A stretch of DNA of 64,000 nt from Lingula anatina (GCF_001039355.2 NW_019775658.1:779502-843501); one strand, 5' to 3'; positions 1 to 14,800 are shown, counted from the stretch's first letter. A program made the numbers and translations. Notes: generated by a model not told the origin, from the letters alone.

Positions 1-248
1 GTCACACTAAATTTGGACGATTCGCTTTGAAAATCAGATGTTTTATTTTATCCACATTTCTTCGAACCTTAGATACCATTATCATCATCATCATTCCGCC
101 AGAGGTCGATTCATTTTGTGCAGAATAAAACCTCTTCTTTTCTGTAACCTAGGCCTGTTCATGTTAAATTGTGTTAGTTGCGCAGTGTACTGTTTTGATT
201 GCCATACAGATCCGTGGTTTTTAGAACAATATGCTTTTTTTGTGTTAG

Positions 249-3200
249 GAAAACAACGCTATGGCAGTACTTGACTTGGCAACAATGAATTTCACGGCAC
301 TTTATCCTCTCGGATTTAAAAGATGGAATGAAAGCGGGCTGGATGCTTCTGACAAAGACAATGGTAATCCTTCCTGCCTTCTGTAATAATGTTAATAATG
401 TTATTGATATTTGGAAAAAGAAACATCATACATTTATGTTGACATCGATAAATAGAAGCCCATCTCTGTTTGTGACAGTAGCGGTGGACAAGTAAAATTT
501 AATGGTCAGTAACCATAAAAGGTTAAGGTTCTCAAACGTGTATCCTGAAGTCGGGCAAAGATGAAAAATATTACATTACGTAAGACTTAGTGCTGTACGA
601 ACTTAAGGTAAATTATTGAATCGTAAGGTATAAAAAGTTGTATTCATGTCTTTTTCTTTATGTGACACTACTTTATACTTTCTGTAGTTTCTACATTGAA
701 ATATAATAATGATGATTGACGAAAGGTTTGCGGAGATTAGGGGCCTATGGTTTATGATAGTTTGAGAAGATTTGCTATCCTTTTATCGTTTATTTCTATT
801 TAAAATAGGGCCTACATATTGCAAAAACTATGGTTATTTTACTACCTTGACGAAGAGTGAATACGTGAAACTAACAATCATGGCCAAATGCACATGCTTG
901 GTTAAGTTTTGCTACTCATTCCAGCTATCAGCATACGGCCATGGAACATACTGGGGATGTACCAACCAGACAGCATCAAGTATTTCGAAATGGGCGGGGT
1001 CAGTTACATAGCAACAGCCAATGAGGGCGATGCTAAAGAATACAACATGGCTGACCATGGGTTTGATTTCATGGAAGAAACAATAATGAGCACTATTGCA
1101 CCAAGTAAGTCCTGCCCATAAAACCAATGTCTTCCCACCTGCCAACATTTAATATTTCCAACCTGACCGTGACATCTTCAACAGCCATTAAACATTAGGC
1201 CTAGCTATATGTATGATATAACGGTGTTCTTCCATCTCTGTGTCAACTTCAAATGAAACTGCCTTCAAAGTGAAAAGGGAAAATACCCTTCTTCCAGACT
1301 TTATGTAACAATTCTGTACTTCATTTATTTTGGGGTGTTGGAAATACACACATCATGATTTTTCTACACCAACAAAGGATTGCTTTCGTTAGTTGTTAAA
1401 GTGTCTAAGTAACAATTATCTTACTATACTAATACATAACTACATTTTGAACGTCAATTTTAGATTTAGACCGATAATTCACTGGTCCAAAAGCTATTTC
1501 CTCGGTCGTAAGTTACAATAGTGAATGGCGCTTATAACTGCGGAAAATAAAAACAAAAACAGTTTCCGTCAACGATATTTCTGGATGTAGCCTACATATG
1601 ATTACTGTCCTATATATATATATGGTAGTTACTTAAGAATCTATAGTTTTATTTTTTTTAATAAAAACTATACTTTCATTGCTCGGAACAATAAAAGTCC
1701 AGACTGATAATTATACGGATTGTTGGGGCGCCCCTGAAGAAATATATCTGTTTCTGCGGATATTATAGATTAATTTTTTTTTACTTCTAGATCTTGCAAG
1801 CACAATAGATAGCCAAGTAGCTGATGCCGCTTTAAATGATTCAGGATTAGGTATGTGACGAGTAGGGGCCTAACTTACTTAAACACATGGACATAATCAT
1901 ATTTAGGTCCAAGCTTAGCAACATGAAACAATAAAGGTATATCTTTGACTTCATTTGCTAAAACCTTGCATAGTGCTTGAAGGCGTTTCTGTCTTATTTG
2001 ACTAAATTAAATGTTTATTTGAGCAAATCTATAGTTTAATCCATTAATTAAATTTGAACATTTATTCATCATAGCCCGACTCAGGGTGAGCCGTTTTGAC
2101 GGCAAAGGACTGGACAATAAATATCACAATATTTACGCGTATGGAGGCAGAAGTTTCTCGATTTTCAAGGCAGACGACATGTCCCTAGTGTTCGACAGCG
2201 GGGACGAAGTAGAGTCTGCGCATGCACGAGAGTTGGAGCGCATGGTATTCAACAGCGAAGCTGGAGAGCTTCAAGATCTTCCAGAAAAGTCCTTTGATGC
2301 TAGATCAGATAATAAGGTATGCTTCTACATAATGTTATTTATTTATTTATTTACTCATTTAGTCAAAAGTATCACCAACTCCTTCTTCATTGAATGTTTT
2401 ATTAGGCCTTATTGAGGGGCAGTTTTATTGTCCGCCTGTCTTTCTGTCCGTCTTTAAATTTTATTTCTTTTGAACGAAATGAAACACTTATGATATTCCA
2501 TTTTTTATTTTTATTTATTTTTTTAACTTGTGAAAACAACAACATTCTGTTAAGACTTTGCAGTTGTGTTCTGTTATTTGTAATTAGGGACCAGAGTGCG
2601 AATCTTTGGCGGTAGCCCAAAGAGGAGGAAAGACGGTATTCTTTGTTGGCAATGAACGGACGTCGTCTATTATCATCTACTCGATAGATGGCACTACCGG
2701 TATGACGCCAAGATATGAAAGTATCTACAGAGCTGGTGGTCTGAATGCGACATGGGGAGAACTTTATACAGCAAGGAATGTCGGCGATATAGATCCGGAG
2801 GCTCTCAGGTGAACTGTTTTCTCTCTTATAGTTTGACTTTAAGAAATACACTCCAAAGAAATTTTTTGTTAATTCAAGCTATACGTTATATTCAGTGTTA
2901 GCTAATCGTCTTTGCAATCAATATGTAAGCCTTATGGATAGTTCGAGTAAATATCCAAATATATTTCAAATGTAGCAAATACATGTATAAACATAACGGG
3001 AAGACATACTGGTACACGTGTCACGGTATGTGATGATTCATTAGTTGAATTTACCGTTACCCTTGAGATTGCAACGTTACAGTTTGGAATCCCATTTCAG
3101 TTTCATACATGACAGCGACAGTCCGAACAGTAAGCCTCTTCTTCTCGTCAGCGGTTCCGTTAGTGGCACTTTGGCTATCTATGAGGTCAAAGGTCTTGTC

Positions 3201-3617
3201 GGTAGGTACTCATACCCAAATACTTCTGACCAAAAAGGGATATTTTTGTCGTTTTTGGTTGATGATGTCTTGTAATATCTCGTCCTTTTCCTTACAAGTG
3301 TATTATTTTTGGCGCTCCTCCAGGATAATTGGCACCTGGGCGTGAGCGGATTGTTCACAGGTGTTTGTTGGACTACGCCCCTATGGTAAGAAAAATACTG
3401 ACAATGAAACATTTTATATAAACATTCGTGTTAATATTTACTTCCCAGATTGCTTAAAATATTACCTTTTCGTTATTTAGATCCAACCACCTCGACTCCA
3501 GGAGAAAGATCGACGAAAGGACCAGTGAGTCTCGGTGCACACAGCATTTATATGAGACCTGTCATGACATCACTTCTGACAGCGGTCATAGTAACCTGTC
3601 AGATATTTTTCAGATGA
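249..3617 (+). CDS. MSP130-like choice-of-anchor I protein, 3' part of gene, GPI-type tail
   Basis: Seven coding exons: 249-363, 925-1104, 1791-1850, 2075-2316, 2588-2808, 3101-3201 and 3481-3617. All have AG/GT borders and agreeing phases, giving 351 visible residues ending at TGA. The 5' exons lie outside the window. Recognisable family landmarks, in order, are NNAMAVLDLATMNFTALYPL, IRPWNILGMYQPDSI followed by TANEGDAKEY, YAYGGRSFSIF with VFDSGDEVE, GNERTSSIIIYSID, and LLLVSGSVSGTLAIYEV. These match the choice-of-anchor I beta-propeller-like domain found in bacterial surface proteins and in animal MSP130 (mesenchyme-specific cell surface glycoprotein). The last exon gives a short Ser/Thr/Pro linker and a hydrophobic end (about SLLTAVIVTCQIFF), which fits a GPI-attachment signal; echinoderm MSP130 is known to be GPI-linked. 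MSP130 proteins are tied to skeleton deposition in sea urchins; that role here is inference. No Gly/Pro-rich insert is visible in this part. Confidence 0.85.
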
Positions 3618-3766
3618 GAATGGTATATCTGTCAATTCTTTTTTTCCCGTTATCTATTTACAGTAACAGTTTATACATTTTGTTGAGAGAAAATTGAATT
3701 TTTTTTATTACCCAGTGATCAGTTTTGCGATTGTAGGCTACATACACGGATAAATATTGTCGGCAT

Positions 3767-3772
3767 AATAAA
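3767..3772 (+). terminator. Polyadenylation signal AATAAA of the MSP130-like gene
   Basis: This canonical AATAAA lies about 150 nt after the TGA stop at 3615-3617. Its distance fits a short 3' UTR. Cleavage site not determined. Confidence 0.5.
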
Positions 3773-4768
3773 CTCAAATCCACTCCAGAACCTGATGACA
3801 GATTGTGCATTATGTGTTAACTCAGAGCAACAGAGGACGAAATTCTCTCTCTCTCTCTCTTTGCTGGAAAAAACGACTAATTCAGCAACACAAGCGCGTC
3901 ATTCTATTTTGTCCAATATTGCGCATGATCTGTTAAGGCAGTAGCTAATTTAAAGGTGCGCATTACGTTCCAAACGTTCCAAACGTATAGAATCCAAAGA
4001 CAATTTAGGGCAATAAGGACTCCCCAGGGTTTTGTGTATTCATTAAACCGGTGATATTCAAAGGCAACAATTACTTTATCTTGGTATAGTAGATGTTTAC
4101 CTATTCTGACGATGATCATTGGGCTAAACTCACAGTTTCTGAAGCCTTCGGTTTGAAAACTAATTTTCTTTGATACAAAAACTTATAATGATAGATAATA
4201 CAGCACCGTCTTCTTATTGTAATGGGAACTTGTAGAGGCGGTTTCTCAATAATATGCCTTAGAGACGTATGTTAAGATACTTCATAGTACATTACCACTT
4301 CATGACATGAGCATAATTTCCAGCCGTAATGTGGCAGGAATGGTTGTCCGCTGGGAACCGTAGTCCGTTCTTCATTACTTTGTACAGGTGACATTCGTCC
4401 CATACTAACCCCAATATACCGACTGTCCCTAACATGTACTCATCATATGGAACTCTGGACTTTCATTCCTAGGACAACTATTCCTGTCACACCTGATAGT
4501 GCTTCGAGCCAACTAAGGATATTACAACGCACTTAGCAGTGGTTGCGATAGATACACGTCCCAGTATATATACATTTTTCATGGAATATTATTGATGACC
4601 CTTTTTATGCTCCCACGCTTGGTTAATTCACTAAAAAGCCCATGGATTTTTATTGGGATAAATAGATGTCAAATTCTGTTTCAAGAGTGAAGGATAATTA
4701 GAACAGGGTTATACGTTGGAAGAGTGTCCCAACAAGATGTCTATCATATGTCGCTTTCTTATTTGTCG

Positions 4769-4811
<43 letters not shown>

Positions 4812-7557
4812 TAATGCTATTAATTAGATATTTATGAAAAACAATAATCTGAAATCATCATTTTTGTGAATTGAAGAACAATTATTTTATATTTTACCTT
4901 TTAGAGGTAAAACATTTGAAATCTACATCTAAGAGCTAAAAAGGAGATACGACCGATGGACACAAAGTTTAGTACTTTTTCAATAATTTTCTAAATCCTA
5001 CGTCACTTTTTTTTTGAAATTGCATCTTAGAATTTTGTTGTAATCTGTCATGTCTCCTACTATCTTCCAATTAGATGAGATATGAATTTATTCAAGCAGT
5101 GAATATATAAATATGTATACTGTATAAGAAATCGTTTTCCATTGACAGCTAAGGACTTTTAAGCAATAACTAAACTAATAAAGACATTTAATAATAAGCA
5201 TTAAAAGGGGAATTTTAATTTGATACTACACGTGATAAAAAACTACTTAAAAACGTTAACTCCATCTAAAAGTAAAAAATCTACTTTTGCTTTATAAAAA
5301 TCTACAAAGACAATACAGCAGACGGCTAGGGTACTCGTTTTCTTATTTTTCCATTCTGTATTTCATGATACAGCTAGTGTGGAGAGGCCGCCAAGTAGTC
5401 CCTAGGGTAGACTTCCGCTCAAGTAATCGGTGTTTTTCAACAGTCACTGCTTTTGACGGCCGTGTACATTAGAATTTGTTTTTGTATGACAGAGATACAA
5501 GATTAATCTTCTGTTAACATGTCCAAAGGGGTGGAACTCCCAAGACGGAGGTTGGTTGACTAGATTGATAATTCTGGCATTTTGTCTCTTAAACAAAGTA
5601 CACTTCAAATTACATGTATATGTGCACAGAGTATCTACATATCAAGGCTTTCTTCGTCCCAAATGTTCCCATAATATATAGCAAAGGTGCTGAGCTTACT
5701 TATTAGACGTATACCCCGATTTTAGTGTGCATCGAAAGGCTCACTACACAAGAATGATTTGATACGCAGTGACGTTCGTTGGGCAAACGTACTTACAACC
5801 GTTGTGAAACGTAATGGCGACAAACTATTGGATAATTTAAGAAAAGTCTCGGTAAATACACAAATATTTTATGCCTTGCGAGAGTGATGAGACAGATACA
5901 ATTGAACAAAAGGCCACTTGCAGACACAGAGTGCAATCTAGCGGTAGACAATCAGACCAAAGAGACCGCCGTGAACGCTTGCACTTCCGCATGCTGTCCT
6001 TTAATATGCCACACGGGTTCAACTAACCTGAAAACGTAAATTGATTATAAACAACAATTACTCTATCGATTATCTTAGAGAAAGAGAAAGGCTAACTGGC
6101 ACTGGGAGACTGGCATGAAGCTGAAATGTAGGAGCTTCCTTAAAGTGCACCGTTGTATAATTCCTGACTAGTTTCTCAGAGTTAAGTCGATAGATGTGGG
6201 ACAGATACGTGAAGATATGTCGGGGAGCGTGGAAGAAGTCGGCAATTGAAGAAGTCACTCATTGATTCCACATCCCCAAGGCAGTCAAACAGGGCCAGGA
6301 TCTCAAAAGCAACATGTTTTCATTAACGTGGGAAATATAAACACCCTTTTCAGAGCTAGTCTACACTAGGCTCGGCTTGGTTGAAGTAGGTTTTATTGAC
6401 GATTTGATTGTAGAAACTCTCAGAACCCAGAACGACTGCGGTTTATACTGTAGGTAGCATGCGCAGTTAATCGGTATAAAACAAATTGACTTTCTCAACA
6501 GTCTCAGCTCTTAAACGGAACAAGGTGTGATAGTTAATTTACTCACCGCAACATTGAAGTATAACACTTCTGTCGATGACATCGGAGCTTCTCGTGGATC
6601 GATCCTGCCAGGTTCATTGGAGCGGCGTATTTCGTGGATAGGTGCGCCAAACACTTGCTGTCGCTTTGGTAGAAAAGGAGCATACTCCACGGAGTCAAGG
6701 CATTTATAGATAAATGCAACTATTCAGAAAAGTGCGGAACTGCATCGGGAAATATATAGTGGCATTGTATATTGGAGTTAGATTACCAAACGATATTTGT
6801 CATCAGTACTTGTATACACTGTGTAAGTCAATGCACGGTTTTGTCACACGGGAGAGCTCTTTTTTAACCTACTTTCTCCTGAAATTGTGTACAGAAAATG
6901 CTTAGTGTAAAATGCCACCTGTAGGAGTCTGAAGACATTGGTTGCTTTCAAGCGATGACTGTGCGCTGTCGTATGCAACGATGATCCAATTTCCGAATGT
7001 TAAGGGCTGTGACATTCGTCAGCACTACTGGGACATCGGTTGTAATTAAATAGGACAAAATTCTAGGAAACGGAAACATCCCTGGAGGTGATGAAATTTC
7101 TAGGACAACGACATCAAAGGAATTTAAGTCACCAAAGTCTAACACGTGAATCAATTCGCATAGTGTATGTAACGGTACTTTAAAAGGACACCTTTCGTAT
7201 CACATACTGAAAACGGGTCGGAGGAAGGAGAATCATTTGTCAAAAAAATTCCATACAAGCGGTTTTGCAAGAAAACGGATTTAAGCAGTCTTTTCTTTTA
7301 ATGATAGGAGAAAAGAATCGCACCATCTGTAAATTTGCGGCCGAAATAGGATTTATTGTCAGGATTTGCACTGGATGGTACTTGGATTGGTCCAGGTCCT
7401 TTTTAAAGGAAACCGAGCACTTTACAAGGAAAACTTGACCCTTGCTTGAACCACCATGTATTGCCAGTTTAGAATTGCCCTCAGACTAGGTAAGTGACCA
7501 TGTTAGTATGACTTAAAGTAATGGATGACACTTGGCTTCGATCACCAGACAATACTA
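3773..7557. other. Intergenic, no gene seen
   Basis: I find no open frame here with splice sites and recognisable protein similarity. It holds a short (TC)n tract near 3847-3862 and an (AAT)n microsatellite at about 4769-4811. Otherwise it is AT-rich unique-looking sequence. Confidence 0.5.
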
Positions 7558-7598
7558 TTATATATATATATATATATATATAGTAATGGATGACAATG

Positions 7599-7660
<62 letters not shown>
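7558..7660. repeat. (TA)n microsatellite in two blocks
   Basis: Two runs of alternating TA (about 7558-7582 and 7600-7660) are separated by a short segment, TAATGGATGACAAT. The same segment also occurs just upstream, near 7520, so the block looks like a slippage or duplication product. Confidence 0.9.
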
Positions 7661-7663
<3 letters not shown>

Positions 7664-10600
7664 CCGCCTTTTGAGTCAGACCTAATAGGCACTATGGTGC
7701 TTAAGCCTTCTTTTATTTAAAAAAACCTTGTTCCGACGAAGTCACACACTGCCTTAATTCATAAAACAGTAAATTTTGTGGATGTTGATCGATTTGAAAT
7801 TTTGGTAAACTCGCATTATTCAGTTTCCATCTGAAAAGGAACAAGCTAAGGTGTGATAACTGGTGTCGAGAGAAGGGTGGACGTCATGTTCCAATCCATC
7901 GTCTCACAACACAGATATTGACTTAATTTAAGGTCCTTTGGAATGCAATAATAAGTGTTACCTTATCTTAAGTATGATATGATCGAACAGAAATTTCCAT
8001 CGATTTGTCACTGCTACCAATACTTTTGTGCAACGCTAACAAGAACCACGAGCACCTTGGCTCACAGCAATTAACGGAGCTAAACAGTTACGCGGTTTTA
8101 ATTTGTGAACTTTTTGTTGGCCTTGATGCCCAAGCGATGTCCAAGTTTTCTAATACGAATAGAAATTTGAAACAGAATGTAAATTATTGGCGAACCACTT
8201 TCCTTTTCATCATAAGATATATGCTGTCATATGAATAGATTTAGAAAAGAAAGACAAATCATAATGGGAATAACGATAGTGATCATAACACGCGTGTAAA
8301 GCTTCATCAATAACAGCATTTAGTGCTTAATTATCAAATAGGCATAACATTGAGTTTGCATTACAGATTACCGACCTAGCTTTAAAGTACAATGTAACAC
8401 CTGCCACATCGTTCGATGCGCATTACACACTATTAAAGCGTAGATACAGAAAAAAACAATCGAATTTATTTCACATTAAACACGGCATGGCGTGACCCCA
8501 ACGGGAACTCAGACATACAAGGACAATATAAAACAAGTACGGAGTCACAAGAACTGTTAGTAAACCTAGAATGTCGACCTGGGTCGCATCGATCGGCGGT
8601 GGCGACATAAATTAATACTTAAAATAAACAAAGCACCGGCAGTAGCATGTAAACAGATTTCATTCACGGGTCGATCATCTGGGGGTCGGGTGTATTTTCC
8701 CTTTTTTTCGACTGCACGCGGAACATGGTTTAGCTTAAAAGTAGTTCTGTGAGTCTTGACTTTTGCATGGTCTTTATCTGACGTGATGGATTACACATAA
8801 AGTACCGAGAGGTCTTGTACTAGAAAGATGAACGCGATTTCCCAATAGATCAATTACTGTGCGTTTTATTCTAGCTTGCCTGACATGCAAAAATATAGGT
8901 TTATAATATTTCTTCTAAATAAAAAAGACAGCTACTACTTAAATGACTTGTATGGTTTGCTCTCTTGGTGCTCTGTGTAAAAGTTATGCCTATTTGATAA
9001 TTAAGCACTAAGTTAAAAATGTACACTACTTCTTTTATAAATCGCCTGAATTTTAAGAAATCTCAGAAGTCGATTGACTCTTGCAAAATTTTGAGGAAAT
9101 CGCAAATAAAGACATTTTGCTATTGTTACCTTTCCCAGTGTACCGTGCACAATGGTAAAGCCCAGGTTGCCGTTGTTGATATTTTCCCGGCAAATGTCAC
9201 GTTTTGCCATTCAGATATCATTAGGAAATGTCCATCATTATAAATATTTAACATCATATATTGCAAAAATAATTGCCCATATGTTTAGAAGGTCGCCTTG
9301 GACCAAATGATTGAACATCGATAATTTCATTCATTGCGAAATTTCTTTTAGGATAAAAGTAACCCTCTAATTCTGTAATGATCTTGAAGATAATCGATAT
9401 TAGCGAAGTACTACTTTGCTCATAGTTTTCACTGGTCTGAAATAGGATCGTGTAAACATGCAGCTAATCACAAATATATCGTTTGCGACGCGGACTTAAT
9501 TACATGACTCAAAATGAATCGCACAGATGTAATAATTCCCAATTTGGATAACATATCCGAATTGAAAACAAATAAGAAGGAATTGACAGCTGTTCTAAAG
9601 TCCAAAGATCGTTTCGTGCACAAATCACGATATTTGGACTCTATTTTTCTATTTCAAAATGATGGCTAATTTTTCATAATTCTAATGTTGTTTCTAGCAG
9701 ATGTCCTTTTTGTGAAGATTTCGCGTTGTACATTATGTTCTGTTTTAATATAAAAAAATAACATACACCAACAATAGAATATCCAAGAGTTTGTAGACGA
9801 TAGTGCCAGCAACTGGAATGCAATCTCCTCTAATTTCATTGCAGTGCTGGGTATTTGATGTGCAAAATTCATAAAGCGCAAACAGATAAGCAATCCATCA
9901 GTGCCTCTCATCAATCATACTGTATTAAAACAGTTTATGGTTAGGCTATCTGCCGCCGTGACCGCCGTAGTGATAGTTCGATGGAACGATTTTATTGAGA
10001 TCCCGTAATGTACTGCAGGGAAATGAGTGTTTTTGGCATAAATCGTCCAGAAAAAATTGACCATTTAATTTCAACAATAGACACGACGTATAATACCGTT
10101 CTCATTTACGGTGATTGTTAAAGCAGTAAAGAGCCTCCATAGATTCTATCATAGGTGCTTTTAGGTATAAAAATGTACACTAAGGTTGTAATTTTGTGTC
10201 GTAATTTTCAAGAGCTATTGCTTACTAGTTTTATTCGGACATGGCATGGAATCGGGCTAGAGGGGTTCCACAACGATATAAGCAATAGTGTGTGGAAGGG
10301 GTGGGGCTTTAAAAAACAACTGAGATGGGATTCATTAGATTTACTGCGCTTTAGATCGACCCCCGTAGGCCTACGTTAATGAATCTGCGTAGAAAGAAAG
10401 GTTAAAGCCTCTATAAATGGACGAACAGAAAGCAAAGGCATCCGAATTGTACATGAATAATTAAATAGAGTCAGTGATTAATCTACCTATTGGTTCACAC
10501 GAATTTGGGATTCCATAGCTGTTGGCAGCCGCTAAAAAACCGTTTATCAGATCGACTGAAATATATTGAAAATGTTAACGCGAATGATAAAAGTGCAAAG

Positions 10601-11580
10601 TCATAGGCTTATGTCTATCACTGGAAAGTCCACCTCTCGCTCAGTAAACTACAGAAACTGCGACTCTCTCCTAAAAAGGAATTCTAAGGTTGGGGTGTCT
10701 GATTATTTGTTATTTCACTTTTGGCCAAAGATATTTTGGACACTTACTGAATCACGACATTAAGCACATTGGATACTGTGATTTGGACATTCGTTTTTAT
10801 TTCAATAAAATGAGATGCTTTTAACTAAATTTAGTATATTTAGTAACTGCAATTGCCACCTCCAAACTTATTGAGTAATGCATGGTACACTATCCATGTG
10901 TGAGATGAATTCCAGTACCAACATGATAATGGGCACTTTCCAATGCAGGTGGACCACAATTATTATTATTTCTAAAGTGGAATTATCTCCGTAATTTCCC
11001 AGCTTTCTGCCACGACCTCTAGCAATGCCGACTTAATCTCCTCCCGTTAGGGCTAAAACCCCATTTTCCCATCGCCTGACTCATAAACCTGACAACTCCT
11101 ATTATTCACTTCTGAGATTAATGTTAAATTACAAATTCCTAGAACTGACAGATATTAGACGGGGGCTTGTTTCCCAGAGGACTCTGGTGCAGTGCCTGGT
11201 CAGACACGCACAGAACTGACTGGCCAATGGGAATCATCAGAGAGAACCCAAAGGCTCACTACTTAGTCTAAAATCAAGCGAGATTTTGCGGGATATGGAG
11301 GAGAGAAATAATGGTAGACGAGTGAGTGCGGCCTGTCAAATTAAAAACCAAGACTAACAGGATGTATCTACAGATATCTTTCCTGTTGTTATTTTTCCGT
11401 TCTGTCGAATTAGTCTGTCATACAGCATCACAAATTCACTGGATTCACATGTATAATTCATGATTCGATATTGTTTGATGCCATCAAGCCATTAGAATAT
11501 TATACATTGTACACCCAATAACCCAAACGAAACGTTTGGAAAGCACTTAGGATGAAAGGCAAAGTAAAATATATATACAG
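7661..11580. other. Intergenic, no gene seen
   Basis: Both strands were read for exon-like frames. Short frames exist (for example at 8005-8238 and 10566-10763) but none shows a recognisable domain, codon bias or paired splice sites. Confidence 0.45.
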
Positions 11581-11686
11581 TATATATACTGACAATAATG
11601 GCCCATTATAATAACAAAATCAAAAGGGAGAAGTGATAAAGTAATTCAGGAGGCGTGGTGAACTAACATTCCCACTCAGGCTGAAA

Positions 11687-11742
<56 letters not shown>

Positions 11743-11830
11743 TGACAATAACGGTCCATTATAATAAAAAAAAATCAAATGGGAGAGGTGACAAAGTAAT
11801 TGAGGAGGCGTGGTGAACTAACATTTTCAC
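11581..11830. repeat. Direct duplication of about 95 bp flanking a (TA)n tract
   Basis: Segment 11581-11675 (starts TATATATACTGACAATAA, ends GGCGTGGTGAACTAACATT plus a few bases) recurs at 11733-11830 with a handful of substitutions and small indels. Between them is a pure TA run at about 11691-11740. The arrangement fits a local tandem duplication later spread apart by expansion of the TA tract. Confidence 0.85.
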
Positions 11831-14800
11831 GTGGAGAAGGAATCAGTGTCAAACACAAGACCCAAAGGTACTCTAGCAGTTAACTTTTTAACGTAAATCT
11901 CCTTCTCCATAGTTAGACATTGATATTTACAATGCCGATAATAAGTTTCGCCTGATCCAACCACAAATATATATGCAAGGTGATCTCTGAGCTATGTGAT
12001 ATTTCCTGACATTTAAATGGCTGTTGAAAAACGCAACCTGCATTTGTATACTTGCAAGACAAATTTTTATACATCAAAATATGCTTGGTTATGTTTTAAA
12101 CTCAAGTAAAGCAACCCAAATGGCTAGTATTTCACTGAAAAAATTTTACAAGGCTAACCCCATCGTCCCATTGACAGACAAAAGGGTTTAGTTTGTCTCG
12201 TGTGCGATGCCATGTGTAAAAATGTGCTTGAATTTTGATTAACGAGCAAGCATTTGCTTCAACAAGTGCCTCAAAGCCCACTAAACGCAGTGAAGAATTA
12301 GAATGTGTTGTTTCCATGAGTATGCAAAATTCAGTAAGAATAATATTTACTAAAAGATGGACATTTATAGACCAGGCTGGGTGTTAGGTTCGGCGACAAT
12401 TCTCAAGTTTTCGCCATTTTATCTTTTTGTGTATGAACAGTTCAGTGATATCATGTTTTCCAGGATATCATGTTTCCCGTTAACACCGTTTTTTAAAATA
12501 TTTACCTATTGTCATAAGCTGTAAATCCATTAAATACATGCAAATAAAGATGTATTTTTGTGCATATTCAAGAATTATGTTAGTAAACTACAGTGTACAT
12601 ATCGCGATAAGTCAATTGGTATACCTATGCCAGTACATTTAATTCATGCAGCTGTAATCCTGGACGCTATCACTTCTTGAAAAGTTGGACATTATTTTAC
12701 CTTATGACACATCCCATAAATTTATTAATAAAGTGCTGACGCGTTCAAGTAAACAAACAAACAAACAAACAAACAAACCAACTAACTAACTTTCAAAAAG
12801 ATAAATAAATAAATTTACAGATATATAAGCTACAATATTGGTGCCAACCGAACGAGCAGGTTGTCAAAGCTTGACAAGCCATCTACCTGCTTAAAACTGT
12901 TTGCCTTCTTGGAAAAGATCAATAAGAAAATAAGGCCAATGTTAACAGTGTAATAGTAGCTTAAATAAACAGTCGACCTTATTGCGTTTTGCAGTAGACA
13001 GTCTCTGTTTGCCCATTGCCTGCAGGGCTCGTGTGCTGATGGCGCTGAGCTAGTATCATTGCATTTAGATACATTAGAGTCCATTTGGTTCAGTCAAAGC
13101 GAATTTAAGTGCTTCCGATTTGTGTTTGATACCAGAAGAAAGTTGATTACATAGCAGTAATAAGGAACTTTGTACTAAGAGATAGAATAACGTCGTTGGG
13201 ATATCGTATCTGTTTGTTTTGAATAAAAAAGAATCAATTTGCTAACTAAGCCGCAGGCTAAAACAGACGTGTTTCAGTATCATTTGTTTTAATGCTCAAG
13301 GCATGAACCAAATACATTGTACGTCATCTTGCGCTGAATTTGACTTATGAATGGCCACATTGTCCGGTGTGTTGAGCAGAAAACAGCGCCAGTCCACTTT
13401 TTGTGACAAATAAGATGTGATTTTTGAAAGACGCATTTCATACATGCATTTTAGTGAACTACTAGGCCTATACATTTATAACGGATCAGATTATACTACT
13501 AGTACATCGTTGGGTGACGAGTTAAAATCAGGACTCGTCTGATTTTTCAAAATATTCATAAAATTAACAATCTGACCAGTTTCACTTGACGGGCTCATGA
13601 CATAACACGGGTATTTTTGGAAGCGATGACTATCTCTAGACAAAATTTGACTCCTCATAGTAGTTAGTTTCCTATATGATCAATAGAGGGCACCATCGAC
13701 AGCCTGCTCATACATGTAACAAAATGGCGGCTCCGATCCGTCCTTTCCTAGTACAAAAGAAAAAACTCGCTTGAAAGCCAATAGAAAAAAATGGAAGGTT
13801 GAATCCTCCGCTTTACCCAATTTTTATGCTGTCATTGTAAGCCAACTTCGTCTGGTACTTGGGAGAAGTCTGTTGGTATCAGTGACATGCGCGTGGTCAG
13901 GGACTTTTACTGTTAAATATGCAGGGTTCAGTTAAATAAAGTACATATAACTGAGCGAATTATTATTTTATATCATTAATTTTATTCTGTTTAATTTCCT
14001 TTTATTTCAAAAATTTTAATAAACTCGTAATTTAATATTTTTCATCTGTGTTATTTTAAAGACCCCTAGCTGTGTGCCTTGGTTTCAATGAGACAAACCC
14101 CGAAAACGCTTTCTTTAAAGAACAGTCAACCAAGATTAAGTGCCTGCACGCTAGCCTGCATTTAATTTCAGGTGCTAGGATCAATACGATCAGGCCCCAG
14201 ACCATCACCGTCTCTGTGCAACCAGTGTGATATCTCCATATCCTGACAATCGGTTCCGAGAAAAATTATATTATCATTTTCTTGTTTGCATTTCCTTTTT
14301 CCGAAAAGAGCGCTGTAAGGGACGTTTGGTATTTCACCTAGGAACTGACAAACTATTATTGACGTGTGAGGAATACCAATTTCCTAGAAGGCAATTTTCA
14401 GCGGCTTTGCATTTAATCCTCATAAAAGAAAAAGCAATCATAAATCGCATAAAAGCAACTGTTTGAGAATAATATATAGATTAAAGAGCAGTTTTGTCCT
14501 AGAGAGTGAAAGCTCAGCGAAGATTGCTTTTATGGAAGCATTTCCATTGGGAGCAATCAGACCTTGGTTATAAGCTATATTTGCAAACAGATTAGGCGAA
14601 ATCAAATATCATCGCTGTTAATCACATAGAGTAAATAACAGATTCATGGGATTCAATAACAAGTGAAGGGCCCCAAAGCAATAAAAAATTATTTCGAAAG
14701 GGTATGGGATTACAAAGAGGGATGGGGTGACATATAGGCCTACTGGTGGATGCGGCTAGTTTAATTCATCGTTTAATTTAAAAGAACTGGAAGTTGTGCG

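Noticed and set aside
7532-7720. Tyr/Ile-repeat open frame
   Set aside because: It is a translation of the (TA)n microsatellite.
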